Of a stretch of DNA of 64,000 nucleotides, positions 33,069 to 41,525 are shown in pieces. Location of the stretch: the NCBI GenBank assembly GCA_028687545.1, contig JAQTZZ010000005.1, positions 62,001 through 126,000 of the forward strand, in the 5' to 3' direction. Position 1 is the stretch's first letter. The number at the start of each line of letters is the position of its first letter. Source of the DNA: Candidatus Wallbacteria bacterium. Lineage in GTDB: Bacteria > Muiribacteriota > JAQTZZ01. The notes under the pieces are model-generated. The model was given only the letters and a program-made list of their open reading frames with translations. It was not told where the DNA came from and made no database searches. The translations under genes and the position numbers were made by a program.

Positions 33069-33671
33069 CTAAGGGCTGAGTTCAGATGTAGTTTCTGAAG
33101 TTCCGGAACTTATCTCAGCAGTTTCTTCTGCATGTATCTCTTTCTCGAACTTCATTCTGGTGAATACCGCTCCGGCAAGTGAAAGATCGTAAATCAAACC
33201 CTTGCGGCCGATCACGAATCCAATCACAGGGTCTTCAAGTTTCCGGATGTCCAGGAATCCCTGCTTCCCAGTCTTCGGCATTCCAAGCGCTGCTTCTTCC
33301 GTGATTTTCCAGGTGGGCCTGGAGCGGAATTTCGCAAGGGAACTGTCCTGCATGAAGAGCAGGATGATGCTTTTCCGCTGGGCTGCCAATTGGTTGCTCA
33401 AAAGGTCAAGCAGATAATAATCCTCGGTTTTTCCGTTGATCCGCAGCACTCCTTCGCCATGCTCATTCCCTGACATCAGCCCGATCCTGTATACACGGGG
33501 CAGCACCAGCACTGCCTTGGCTTTTTTTACCAGCTCGTCCCCATTGGTGACATGATGGTGGAAATCCGCAAGCATGAGGTCAGCGCGTTCGTTGGTTTCA
33601 GTAGCGGATTCAGCCTGCGCCGGTATTGACTGGAAGCAGAAGAGCATCATGAAAATTAAAAGGGAGATCAT
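33069..33671 (-). CDS. Secreted SYLF-domain lipid-binding protein, copy 2
   Basis: This 200-residue protein has a signal peptide (LIFMMLFCFQSIPAQA) and an SYLF (Ysc84/DUF500) domain: KKAKAVLVLPRVYRIGLMSG, GEGVLRINGKTEDYYLL, and RKGLIYDLSLAG near the end. Domains of this type bind phosphoinositide-like lipids in eukaryotes, and in bacteria they are envelope proteins of unknown role. Its start overlaps the stop of the neighbouring paralog by four bases (ATGA), so both come from one transcript. The central region has more substitutions than the partner, notably the loss of the Gly-rich glide (FGFQLGAE). Confidence 0.82.
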   Translation of the reverse strand: MISLLIFMMLFCFQSIPAQAESATETNERADLMLADFHHHVTNGDELVKKAKAVLVLPRVYRIGLMSGNEHGEGVLRINGKTEDYYLLDLLSNQLAAQRKSIILLFMQDSSLAKFRSRPTWKITEEAALGMPKTGKQGFLDIRKLEDPVIGFVIGRKGLIYDLSLAGAVFTRMKFEKEIHAEETAEISSGTSETTSELSP

Positions 33672-34267
33672 GGCTTTTTCTCAGGGAATTCCATTTTAGT
33701 GAATCTGGTGCCTTCAAGCGACAGGCTGTACATCAGGCCTCTGCGGCCGATCACATAAGCCAGGATCTGAGGACTGACCTTGTCGGTGTTGACTGGTCCG
33801 CCGTCCCCTGTGCCTGCCACTGTGATCGAAGCATCCAGTCCTGCCCTCCATTTGTTCCCTGACCTGATCTTTTTGAAAATGTCTTCCTGCATGAAAAGCA
33901 GGATCACGGTTTTTTTCTCAGCTCCCAGCTGGAATCCAAAAGAGGCTGTGGACATGCTGTAATAGTCAATGGTCTTGCCGTCGACCCGCATCGCACCCTC
34001 GCCATATTCCAGGCCGAAAGCCACTCCCACTTTGTAGACCCTGGGGAAGACGAGCACAGCCTTAGCCTGCTTGACGAGCCGCCTGCCCCCGCTGACTTTG
34101 TCGTAGAAGTGCAGCAGCGAATTGTCCACCCTGGTCTCGATCTCGCTGGTCACGATTTCCCTGTTCCTGATCTCCCCGGTGGATTCAGCATAGAGAGTGC
34201 CTTTCAGACAGAGAAGGAACAGGCAGAGGCAGAGTTTGAAGCAAGAAGATGATAATAATTCGGCCAT
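33668..34267 (-). CDS. Secreted SYLF-domain lipid-binding protein, copy 1
   Basis: This 199-residue protein is the upstream member of a tandem pair. A signal sequence (FKLCLCLFLLCLKGTLYA) precedes KQAKAVLVFPRVYKVGVAFG, EGAMRVDGKTIDYYSMST, SFGFQLGAEKKTVILLFM and YVIGRRGLMYSLSLEG, the conserved SYLF core. Related proteins are often called lipid-binding SYLF or YSC84. AAAGGTGA before the ATG fixes the start. The two copies share clear similarity across their length and arose by tandem duplication. The location next to the divergent Ser/Thr kinase gene suggests envelope stress or signalling, but this is only context. Confidence 0.83.
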   Translation of the reverse strand: MAELLSSSCFKLCLCLFLLCLKGTLYAESTGEIRNREIVTSEIETRVDNSLLHFYDKVSGGRRLVKQAKAVLVFPRVYKVGVAFGLEYGEGAMRVDGKTIDYYSMSTASFGFQLGAEKKTVILLFMQEDIFKKIRSGNKWRAGLDASITVAGTGDGGPVNTDKVSPQILAYVIGRRGLMYSLSLEGTRFTKMEFPEKKP

Positions 34268-34339
34268 GAAATCACCTTTCTTTCAATTTTACTGCATGAT
34301 TTGAATTAATCTAATTTATGCTGGCCTGTTTAATAATAT

Positions 34340-34368
34340 TTGTCAACAGGCTGGATTTTTTGTAAAAT
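34340..34368 (+). promoter_or_regulatory. Sigma70-type promoter of Ser/Thr kinase gene
   Basis: TTGTCA (34340-34345) and TAAAAT (34363-34368) are separated by exactly 17 bases. The predicted start is near 34375, about 50 bases before the ATG at 34428. Confidence 0.6.
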
Positions 34369-34427
34369 CATAAACATGGCGATCGATATTCTAAACAATC
34401 CTACTTTTTGCTCAGATATTCGGCTCA

Positions 34428-36383
34428 ATGGTTAAGCTGGAAAAAGACATTATGCTGTCCGGCTGCCGGGTCATCGATAAAATCGGTGAAGGCGGAATGG
34501 GCATGGTTTATAAAGCCAATGATGATAATCTGGACCGGCCGGTAGCCATCAAGATCATGAACTCAGTGGCTGAGAGTGATGAAAGCAGAACCCGTTTCAT
34601 CCGGGAAGCCAAATCACTGGCCCAATGCAGACATCCCGGCATAATTCAGATATACGCCTATGGCGAGCACAATGGTTATCCCTATTTTGTGATGGAGTAT
34701 GTGGCAGGGGCTTCCCTGGATTCGTTTCTCAGTAAATCCAGAATGATTGCCAGCGGAAAATACCAGCTGGAAGAGCTGCTGGAAAACGGATATCTCAGGC
34801 CTGTTGACCCTAATCAGCCCTATTTTCTGCGCGACCCCAATACCAACCCGCTGCTTGACCAGTCCTATCTCAAAGAAGTCAACCGTTTGATTATCAGCCT
34901 TGCCGAAGCTTTGGCAGAGGTTCATAAACTGGGAATCATCCACCGCGACATCAAACCTTCCAATATCCTGATCGACGGAGGAGGCCAGGCCAAGCTGGTG
35001 GATTTCGGCTTAGCCAAAAAAGAGCTGGACACAGCCCTGACTCAAGTGGATCAGATGGTAGGCACACTCAATTACATGGCGCCTGAACAGTTCATGGGTA
35101 AAAGGAGTAAAGTTTCCTGTCTCACTGACCTTTATGGCCTGGGATTGATTTATTACGAACTTCTTACACTGCATAAAGTTGTGGAGGAAGAAGATTTCGC
35201 TGCAGTTGTAAAACAGGTGACCATGGAGCCGCCGCTTGACCCGCGGAAATATAATCCTAATCTTTCCCCAGCGTTGTGCAAAATAGTCCTGAAATGCCTG
35301 GCCAAAGAACCTGCGGATCGTTATGCCGGAGCTCACGAGCTGGCTGAAGCGATCCGTGCCCAGGACAGCAAGCCGTTTTTAGGCGGTGTTTTGGAAATGA
35401 TCAATAATTTTTCCAGCGAAAAAGATCCTGATTCCAGGAATTCCAACGCTTCCGCGCAGCAGAAAAGCGAAATTCAGGCTGACCCTCAGCTTGCACCGCC
35501 GCCTGACGAAACATCCAAAATCTGCCCATTCTGCCGGAAAAAATATCCTGCTAATCAGACCCGCTGTGCCGGCGATGGTTCGATCCTGGTGGAACCGCTG
35601 AAAATGCAGCCCAGCTGCCCCAAATGCGGGAATTTTTACCAGCCTGGAATCCAATATTGTCCTGCAGACGGGATTCCGCTGATTCCGGAAGCCTTGCGCG
35701 GCAAAGGGGCCTGCCTTTTTCAGGAAAACTCAAAGGTTGATCCGTTAAAATTCACTGATTATGATTTCTCCCTTAAAGCAGCCCTGAAAAAGGCTGCCCG
35801 GATTTTTCTTTCCACACTTCCTGTCGGTTTAATTTTTATCTGGCTGCTTGCAATCTTGATCCTGCAGATTCAGTATCAGAACACCTCACTTGGCATGCAT
35901 ATTTTATTGAATTCCGGTAACCAGACCTGGCTTTTTCGGGTCCCCTTTATTTTATTACTGGCTGGAGGATATCTTATCTGCTGCTTTAGGAAATTAAGAG
36001 GAGAAAATCCTGAAGTTAAGGATATTCTGAGGATCAGGCATTATCTTTTTCCATTCTGCTTGAATTGCATTTCAATTATTTTTTATTTTGTTTTAGGTCT
36101 TGTGATTGTGGTGTTACCCGGATTGTATTTTTTGATTGTTTATCAGCTTTCTCCACTTTTAGTCCTGGAGAAAGGGATGAAATCCAAAGACGCAGCCAGA
36201 GCCTCGCGGGAAATAATCAGTCACAGCTTCTGGAAATTCACTTTTTTGTCTTTTCTTATTCTGTTAATCCATCTGCCGATGTTGAAATCTGATTTTTTCC
36301 TGCTGCTCAGCCTGCCGTATTCGCTTTGTCTCCTGGCCGCGGTTTATGAGCAGGTGATCGGGCTTTCGCACAGGAAGTATTAA
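34428..36383 (+). CDS. Membrane Ser/Thr protein kinase with zinc ribbons
   Basis: This 651-residue Hanks-type kinase phosphorylates serine or threonine on proteins. The glycine loop is IGEGGMGMVYKA (near 18-29), the ATP lysine is in VAIKIM, and the catalytic loop is HRDIKPSNIL (near 172-181), followed by DFGLAKKE and MAPEQF. An insert of about 40 residues (ENGYLRPVDPNQ and onward) lies between lobes, as in Planctomycete-like kinases. After the kinase come two C4 zinc-ribbon motifs (CPFCRKKYPANQTRC, CPKCGNFYQPGIQYC), then six hydrophobic segments (about 455-645). The membrane part is C-terminal, which is unusual since most PknB kinases have one membrane helix. A sigma70 promoter precedes it. 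Confidence 0.9.
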   Translation: MVKLEKDIMLSGCRVIDKIGEGGMGMVYKANDDNLDRPVAIKIMNSVAESDESRTRFIREAKSLAQCRHPGIIQIYAYGEHNGYPYFVMEYVAGASLDSFLSKSRMIASGKYQLEELLENGYLRPVDPNQPYFLRDPNTNPLLDQSYLKEVNRLIISLAEALAEVHKLGIIHRDIKPSNILIDGGGQAKLVDFGLAKKELDTALTQVDQMVGTLNYMAPEQFMGKRSKVSCLTDLYGLGLIYYELLTLHKVVEEEDFAAVVKQVTMEPPLDPRKYNPNLSPALCKIVLKCLAKEPADRYAGAHELAEAIRAQDSKPFLGGVLEMINNFSSEKDPDSRNSNASAQQKSEIQADPQLAPPPDETSKICPFCRKKYPANQTRCAGDGSILVEPLKMQPSCPKCGNFYQPGIQYCPADGIPLIPEALRGKGACLFQENSKVDPLKFTDYDFSLKAALKKAARIFLSTLPVGLIFIWLLAILILQIQYQNTSLGMHILLNSGNQTWLFRVPFILLLAGGYLICCFRKLRGENPEVKDILRIRHYLFPFCLNCISIIFYFVLGLVIVVLPGLYFLIVYQLSPLLVLEKGMKSKDAARASREIISHSFWKFTFLSFLILLIHLPMLKSDFFLLLSLPYSLCLLAAVYEQVIGLSHRKY

Positions 36384-36404
36384 TTTCAATCCAATATTTT
36401 CAAT

Positions 36405-37625
36405 TCAGTTACCGGCTCTTGGTAAATTCCTGAAATCGATTTCTTTTGCTCCAGGCAGTTCACGCAGCAGTTCTGAAACAACTTTATCAGTGAGTGCTTC
36501 AATCGTGGCAGATGGATTCATACTTTCACTGATCGCTGTCCGCACTGCATACATCACTTCCTCAGTTTTCGGAGAAGCGGAAAGCAGGCCGCAGGTGCGG
36601 TCTGTCAGGTATCTGCAAAGTCTCAGCCTTACAAGTGGGTCGTCAGGAAGATTTCTCTCCCAGATCGCATTGACTGTCGAATCATACTTGTATCTCAGGC
36701 GCCAGCTCTCATCCTCCAGTTTGTCATATTTTCCGGTAGTCTGATTATCCCATTCGATGTCGATTTTATGCAGACGTTTATCGCTTTGCAGGAAATGACA
36801 TTTGATTCCGCGCCTGTAGCATGGATAACCCCAGACTTCCTCCATTTCTTCACCCAGGCGGTCAGGCCAGATCTGATCAGGTTTGCCTATCAGGGACATG
36901 ACTTCAGAGGTAGTCATTCCGAGTTTCAATTTTCTGGAATCGCGGTATAATTCCAGTTTTCTGACTGTACCGCCTTTATGCTGGAAACAGGAGGCCAGAA
37001 AATTCATGGATGCTTCGTAAGAACATCCGTACAAAAAATACAACCAGGCTAAGGCCAGAATACTCAAAGCAAGATACAATGCTCCGATTGAGGAGACAAT
37101 CAGTTCCAAAACCTGGGCTTTGTACTTAGGAACACTGACTGCGTCGATTCCGCAGTTTTTAATCTCATTGATTTTATCCAGGGCTTTTTTCTGCGGATTC
37201 AGAAACAATCTGCCGGCAACAGGATTGGCAAGCAGCAGAAGCGACAGAATTCCATACCAGCCTAAACCGACAGCAGTCCTGGACATGAAATGATTGGTGC
37301 CCAGATCAGTCAGATCAGGCAGTTTTACGAAGTTCGCAGTGAAACAAAGAACAAGCAGCGAGTAAAGCCCGATGAAAATTGCCAGATACCGTCCTGCCCA
37401 CTGGAATCTGACCAGCAATGTACCCTGAAAGGCCATCAAAGCAAAAAAAGCGGCATAGCCTAAGATAAGATCAGGATGTTTTCCCAGGATAAAAACAATG
37501 CTTGGGATCGGGATCAGGAAATGGAGGATTCCGAAGCAGCGGATCAGAAAAGCCAGCGGCCCTTCTGAAAAAAACCATTCTGAAATCGACTGGTTGAATT
37601 TTATTTCCTGGGTCTCAGTTTCCAC
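36405..37625 (-). CDS. Membrane protein with BamE/SmpA-like segment
   Basis: This protein of about 406 residues has roughly six hydrophobic segments (residues 35-210). Its C-terminal region contains RKLKLGMTTSEVMSLIGKPD, a match to the SmpA/OmlA (BamE) repeat motif, followed by a beta-strand-rich part (WDNQTTGKYDKL). The frame is open upstream to 37688 but overlaps the HicB gene on the same strand. The likely start is a GTG at 37625 or a TTG four bases further, just inside the HicB stop. The exact function is unknown. An outer-envelope assembly role is suggested by the motif. Confidence 0.6.
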   Translation of the reverse strand: METETQEIKFNQSISEWFFSEGPLAFLIRCFGILHFLIPIPSIVFILGKHPDLILGYAAFFALMAFQGTLLVRFQWAGRYLAIFIGLYSLLVLCFTANFVKLPDLTDLGTNHFMSRTAVGLGWYGILSLLLLANPVAGRLFLNPQKKALDKINEIKNCGIDAVSVPKYKAQVLELIVSSIGALYLALSILALAWLYFLYGCSYEASMNFLASCFQHKGGTVRKLELYRDSRKLKLGMTTSEVMSLIGKPDQIWPDRLGEEMEEVWGYPCYRRGIKCHFLQSDKRLHKIDIEWDNQTTGKYDKLEDESWRLRYKYDSTVNAIWERNLPDDPLVRLRLCRYLTDRTCGLLSASPKTEEVMYAVRTAISESMNPSATIEALTDKVVSELLRELPGAKEIDFRNLPRAGN

Positions 37626-37827
37626 CAGCAATTTCCACGATTGTCTTGGATGTAGCGGAAGGCATAGACGGCACAGGTTCGCTGTCAATCATCATCTTAT
37701 AGGCATCAACTATGTTCTCTTTGAGTTCTTCGATGGTTTCACCCTGGCTGAAAACGCCGGGAACTTCAGTCAGCCTGCCCACAAACCAGCCATCATCCTT
37801 CCAATATTCCATTGTAAAATTCCTCAT
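37615..37827 (-). CDS. HicB-family antitoxin-like protein, without HicA
   Basis: This 70-residue protein has the short HicB/RNase-H-like fold: MEYWKDDGWFVGRLTEVPGV, then QGETIEELKENIVDAYKMMI. It lacks the DNA-binding C-terminus of larger HicB forms and ends in a low-complexity tail. No hicA lies next to it, so it is solitary. The following membrane protein gene appears to start inside its end, suggesting translational coupling. Solitary HicB proteins can cross-regulate other HicA toxins, for instance the HicBA pair 1 kb away at 38885-39311. Confidence 0.75.
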   Translation of the reverse strand: MRNFTMEYWKDDGWFVGRLTEVPGVFSQGETIEELKENIVDAYKMMIDSEPVPSMPSATSKTIVEIAGGN

Positions 37828-37889
37828 ATTTTCATAATAACCTGCTGGTCAGGAAAAATCAAGCTCCCGCCTCAGGGTTGAACTCCACT

Positions 37890-38303
37890 TCAGTGCGTCC
37901 CTAAAATGTATTCAATCGGAGTAATCATAATCATACTACCGTGGAAAATTACAAATACATTGAATAAATTCAGTAAAACAAGAAGTATGGCCACTCCGGT
38001 TTTATGAGAGTAATTGGCTTTTATGAAAAAATGAAAAACGGTAAACAAGGTTATCAGCAAGCTGAGATACTCAGTGAACTGTAAGCTGTAAAAAGTATTG
38101 AATCCGGAACAATGAACTTTGGATTTCAATAGATAATTACGCACATTAGGTAAAATAAAAAACGAATAAAAGTTCAGAAAAAGAGAATATGTAATGAATA
38201 AAAGAAGATGAAAGCCTCTTCTGAAATAGTTGGTTTGCATTTTATCAGTTGGCCTAAGCAGAAAATCTCCACACAGGTCCCTGCCTCTTTTTTGTACATT
38301 CAT
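37890..38303 (-). CDS. Hypothetical small membrane protein, AT-rich
   Basis: This 137-residue frame has four hydrophobic stretches (HLLLFITYSLFLNFYSFF, FTEYLSLLITLFTVFHFF, VAILLVLLNLFNVFVIF, a final MIMITPIEYIL). The first 20 residues (MNVQKRGRDLCGDFLLRPTD) may be upstream of the real start at MQTNYFRR. No ribosome site is clear. The sequence is more AT-rich than the conserved genes on either side. I do not recognise the family. It is listed as a probable gene because the hydrophobic periodicity is strong and the codon use is protein-like. Confidence 0.45.
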   Translation of the reverse strand: MNVQKRGRDLCGDFLLRPTDKMQTNYFRRGFHLLLFITYSLFLNFYSFFILPNVRNYLLKSKVHCSGFNTFYSLQFTEYLSLLITLFTVFHFFIKANYSHKTGVAILLVLLNLFNVFVIFHGSMIMITPIEYILGTH

Positions 38304-38384
38304 AATACAGGATAAAATAGCTGAAGAGAAAAATCAGTCTCAGAAATAGAGATTTTATGGTTTCTCTCCAATTCTTTATATCCT

Positions 38385-38774
38385 TCAGCGACTTTTTATT
38401 AAAATTCCACCTCCTGAAAGCAGCATGAAATTGACGAGTAAATAGAAAAGAGAAACAAAAATAGCAAAAAAAGTTATTGTAATTGACGCCTTACTTAAAC
38501 CTATTTTTTTGTTCCTGAATAAAATGAAAATAATGTTTGCAAGGCATAAAATTGTGACGAACATTTTTAAAGCAATGTGAATCCTGCGCAAATCATAATG
38601 ACCGTAGTAACACAGTACTGCAATTTGAAAAAAACTTGGAATAACCGAATACCATAGAAACAAAACAATCAAATTTATAATTACGGAAAAATAGTCGCCT
38701 GCCATATTCTTATCAATAATGGGCCGGTCAATCCCTGCGATATTAGCACCCAAACGGCCTCCACAATTTACCAA
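38385..38774 (-). CDS. Hypothetical small membrane protein, AT-rich
   Basis: The 129-residue frame contains four hydrophobic segments (VIINLIVLFLWYSVIP, FQIAVLCYYGHYDL, MFVTILCLANIIFILF, ITFFAIFVSLFYLLVNFMLL) and ends GGGILIKSR. The methionine at MAGDYFSVII is a plausible alternative start, removing about 24 non-conserved residues. It is next to a similar small membrane protein (37890-38303) on the same strand, and both are AT-rich, so they may be related. No family is recognised. Confidence 0.45.
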   Translation of the reverse strand: MVNCGGRLGANIAGIDRPIIDKNMAGDYFSVIINLIVLFLWYSVIPSFFQIAVLCYYGHYDLRRIHIALKMFVTILCLANIIFILFRNKKIGLSKASITITFFAIFVSLFYLLVNFMLLSGGGILIKSR

Positions 38775-38884
38775 ACAATTTAATCTGGTAAGATCTCAAT
38801 TTGATCTTTATTGTAACTCACCAAAATAATTGTATTTTAGTCAAAAGTATAGCCCCGGTTCAAATCCCAAATCCATACTGATTC

Positions 38885-39106
38885 TTATTTTTTGAGAAGC
38901 ATCTTGAACTGTTCGAGTTTCAAGCCGGACTGGCGTAGAATGCTGTGAAAAGTTCCTGTAGGAATTTCTTTTTTATTCATGGGCAGGATGACGCTCCGAC
39001 CATCGTTGTTTTTGAATTTTCCGTGTGAGCCTTCCTGAGCTGAAAACAAATAGCCGAGTTTACTGAGGACAGTCTCGATTTCCCGGGATGAATACAGTTT
39101 AGGCAT
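38885..39106 (-). CDS. hicA: HicA-type mRNA interferase toxin
   Basis: This 73-residue protein is HicA of the dsRBD-like toxin family. It contains KLYSSREIETVLSKLGY, AQEGSHGKFKNNDG with the catalytic His in GSHGKF, and VILPMNKKEIPTGTFHSILR. HicA cleaves mRNA independent of the ribosome. Its start overlaps the upstream HicB gene by eight bases, so the pair is co-translated, with antitoxin first. A solitary HicB-like gene lies 1 kb away. Confidence 0.87.
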   Translation of the reverse strand: MPKLYSSREIETVLSKLGYLFSAQEGSHGKFKNNDGRSVILPMNKKEIPTGTFHSILRQSGLKLEQFKMLLKK

Positions 39107-39311
39107 TCACAAAGCCTTTTCCGACAACTATGTTCTTCACTTCCACCATTTCTGGAGTAACGTCTTCACCGTCGAAATAAAGCTGCACTGCTTCCTTGAG
39201 GTTTTTTACAGCCTCTTCGAATGTCTCGCCGAAAGAAGAAACGTCTATGTTGAGGCATTGGGAAACATAATACTTATCCTCCTGCCAGATGACATAACTG
39301 AATTCTTTCAA
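39099..39311 (-). CDS. hicB: HicB-type antitoxin
   Basis: This 70-residue antitoxin has the HicB RNase-H-like fold (EFSYVIWQEDKYYVSQCL, FGETFEEAVKNLKEAVQLYF). It binds HicA and represses the operon. GGAGGCAT-like sequence before the start supports translation. It overlaps hicA, and its order (antitoxin before toxin) is the less common hicBA arrangement. No separate DNA-binding domain is present, as in short HicB forms. Confidence 0.85.
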   Translation of the reverse strand: MKEFSYVIWQEDKYYVSQCLNIDVSSFGETFEEAVKNLKEAVQLYFDGEDVTPEMVEVKNIVVGKGFVNA

Positions 39312-39446
39312 AATGCCTCCCTGCTCGGTAATTGTGGCTTTGTAAAATTATACCATTATTAATAATATTTGTATGCTCAAAGAAACAAAGTGTCAAGTTT
39401 TCGTGGGCAAGATCAAAACATCATCAGCACAGGTAAAGCTCTCAAC

Positions 39447-41333
39447 TTACTTGGGTCTTTCGAAAATCAGGGAATTTTCAGTTTTCGTTATCCTGTCAAG
39501 GAAGGGGTGTTTTGCTCCGTCAGGTGCAACCAGCATGAAGACTCTGTTGTCATAAGGGAAAAAGAGGCATTCCGAAATTCCACTGATAAGTCCTTCGTCT
39601 TTTTCGTCTGATTCGAGTCGGAACAGGCGTCTTTCAGGAACCAGGGCTATCAGATAAAGCGGGCTGTCCGGAAAATACTTGGGCACTTTTCTGACCAGGT
39701 AAACCGAGATGATCTCCGGGAAATTAATGGAAATCTGGCCGGCTATCTCTTCAATCAGATTCTGGTTCAGAGCATGGGGCAGAAACTGTTCCTCCGGCTG
39801 CCAGGAGTTTCTTTCATGTTTTGCTTTATTAAGAGACTCTTCATTGTCCTGCAGGAACTTATAAAATTCATTGGCTTCTTCAGGCTTGCCCTGGTTTTGA
39901 AGATCGTGATAAACAGCCCAGAAATTGTTGAACAGACTGATATCCCTGAAAAGGGCTTTTTTCACAACTTCCAGTCCCTGAGAATCTCCTTTTTCGAGCA
40001 GCACCCGGCCGAGCTGAAACTGGATAAAAGTACGGTCAGGGTTTTTAGTTAAAAAGTCTCTCAATCTGCGCTCAGCCGCTTCCAGGCCTTCAAATTCCCT
40101 GCTGTACAATACCTGGTACAATTCTTCAGATGCGCTGAGCTCTGCAGCCGGTTTTGCTAGAAGTTCCTTGAATCTCACTCTGTGTTCTTCGAATTTCCGG
40201 ATCTTCTGTTCCAGTGCAGCTCCATTTTCAGCATTCCAGGCATAATTACAGGCTGAGATAAAATCACTGAAACGGGACTGAAAGTATTCCTGGGCAGCGC
40301 TTTGAGAAATTATTTTAGGAAGTTCGATTTTAGCTGAGATTTCTTTGATCCTGTCCTGCAATGGAGGATGCTCTTCAATTAGATGATCTTCACTTTTAAG
40401 CAGGAGTTCAAGATACTTAGTCTGCCGCTCAGGATTGGAAAACCTGCCAATGCTCTCCTGAAACATCAGATAATATTCAGGAAGTGTTTTCTGCTGCATG
40501 ACTTTCTTCCAGAGGGAACTGTAGAAATCTTCGTTGATAAATTGCGGCAGCAGCGAAATCCTGACTAGAGCATGGGCATTGACTTCAGATCCGGCAATCT
40601 CAGCTGCCAGCTGATCAGCTTTGATTTCGAATTTTCTGGCCAGAACGAAAGAGTAGAGACTGAATCTAGGCAGGTACCAGTTCATGAACTTTCCGATCAG
40701 CAGATTCATCATCCAGTCCGATTGCTCGAGCGAAGATGCTAGGCATTCCCAGGTGTGGTGAATCCTGTAGATCCAGATCTGTGTACGGCCATGTTTTTCT
40801 GAAATATGGCCAAGTTCATGGGCCAGAATAGCCCGGAACTCATCATGTGGAAAGCACAGCAGAAGAGGGATTCCGATGTAAAGAGTATTTATGTACATGC
40901 CGAAAAAGCCCAGGATAGGTCGCTGGATAATGCAGGCGTTCAGTTCGTGGGTAAACAGGATCCTATGGATTTCCTTGCAACAGAGTTTCCCGGAAATCTC
41001 ATCGATTTCCCGGGAAAAAAGCTTGTATAATTCAGGATCAAGTTCAAATCCGGGCAGATCGCTGAAACTTACCCAGAGGGATTTCAGCATGTAATAAATC
41101 ATGATCAGGAGCGGGATGGAGATTTTAAAGAAAACGGCTTTGAGTTTATAAGTTAAGAGAGCGTAAAGCAGGAATGCAGACAATGATGCTGCGGTCAGCA
41201 GGAGCAGAAAAAAATAAAGATAACCTGCAATTGAGAACCACAGTACTTTTCTTCTGAAATCTCTGGGATTCTGATCGTAACTGATCAGCAACTCCCTGAT
41301 CTTGATTTCTCTTTCTTTCAGATTAAACTGCAT
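39447..41333 (-). CDS. M48-family membrane zinc metallopeptidase with C-terminal tetratricopeptide region
   Basis: This protein of about 628 residues has two N-terminal membrane helices (YLYFFLLLLTAASLSAFLLY, FFKISIPLLIMIYYML). The M48 core follows: FELDPELYKLFSREIDEIS, then ILAHELGHISEKHG with the zinc HExxH near residue 170, and KADQLAAEIAG with the third ligand. After about residue 360 there is a helical region resembling TPR-like repeats (AAERRLRDFLTKNPDRTFIQ). The start is taken at MQFNLKER since the first 27 codons of the longer frame lack conserved content. M48 enzymes degrade misfolded membrane proteins or process prenylated peptides. The TPR part may bind substrates. Confidence 0.85.
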   Translation of the reverse strand: MQFNLKEREIKIRELLISYDQNPRDFRRKVLWFSIAGYLYFFLLLLTAASLSAFLLYALLTYKLKAVFFKISIPLLIMIYYMLKSLWVSFSDLPGFELDPELYKLFSREIDEISGKLCCKEIHRILFTHELNACIIQRPILGFFGMYINTLYIGIPLLLCFPHDEFRAILAHELGHISEKHGRTQIWIYRIHHTWECLASSLEQSDWMMNLLIGKFMNWYLPRFSLYSFVLARKFEIKADQLAAEIAGSEVNAHALVRISLLPQFINEDFYSSLWKKVMQQKTLPEYYLMFQESIGRFSNPERQTKYLELLLKSEDHLIEEHPPLQDRIKEISAKIELPKIISQSAAQEYFQSRFSDFISACNYAWNAENGAALEQKIRKFEEHRVRFKELLAKPAAELSASEELYQVLYSREFEGLEAAERRLRDFLTKNPDRTFIQFQLGRVLLEKGDSQGLEVVKKALFRDISLFNNFWAVYHDLQNQGKPEEANEFYKFLQDNEESLNKAKHERNSWQPEEQFLPHALNQNLIEEIAGQISINFPEIISVYLVRKVPKYFPDSPLYLIALVPERRLFRLESDEKDEGLISGISECLFFPYDNRVFMLVAPDGAKHPFLDRITKTENSLIFERPK

Positions 41334-41525
41334 GTGTAAAATACCAGGTCGAAATTTACGCAATATTTCACATAACTTTGTCTTAAGAATAACAATTTTC
41401 ATCTGCTGCGTCAAAATGAATTTGTCAATCTGACTGCATGCGTATTTTCTGCCTGTGAATCCTTGATTTAACCAGCTTTTTAGTTTATGCTATCCTCCAT
41501 TTCAATAACAAATGGAGGAAGCCTG

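Noticed and set aside
38845-38880. A tRNA-like T-arm (CCCGGTTCAAATCC)
   Set aside because: The flanking bases do not form a five-pair T-stem, and no anticodon or acceptor arm is found nearby.
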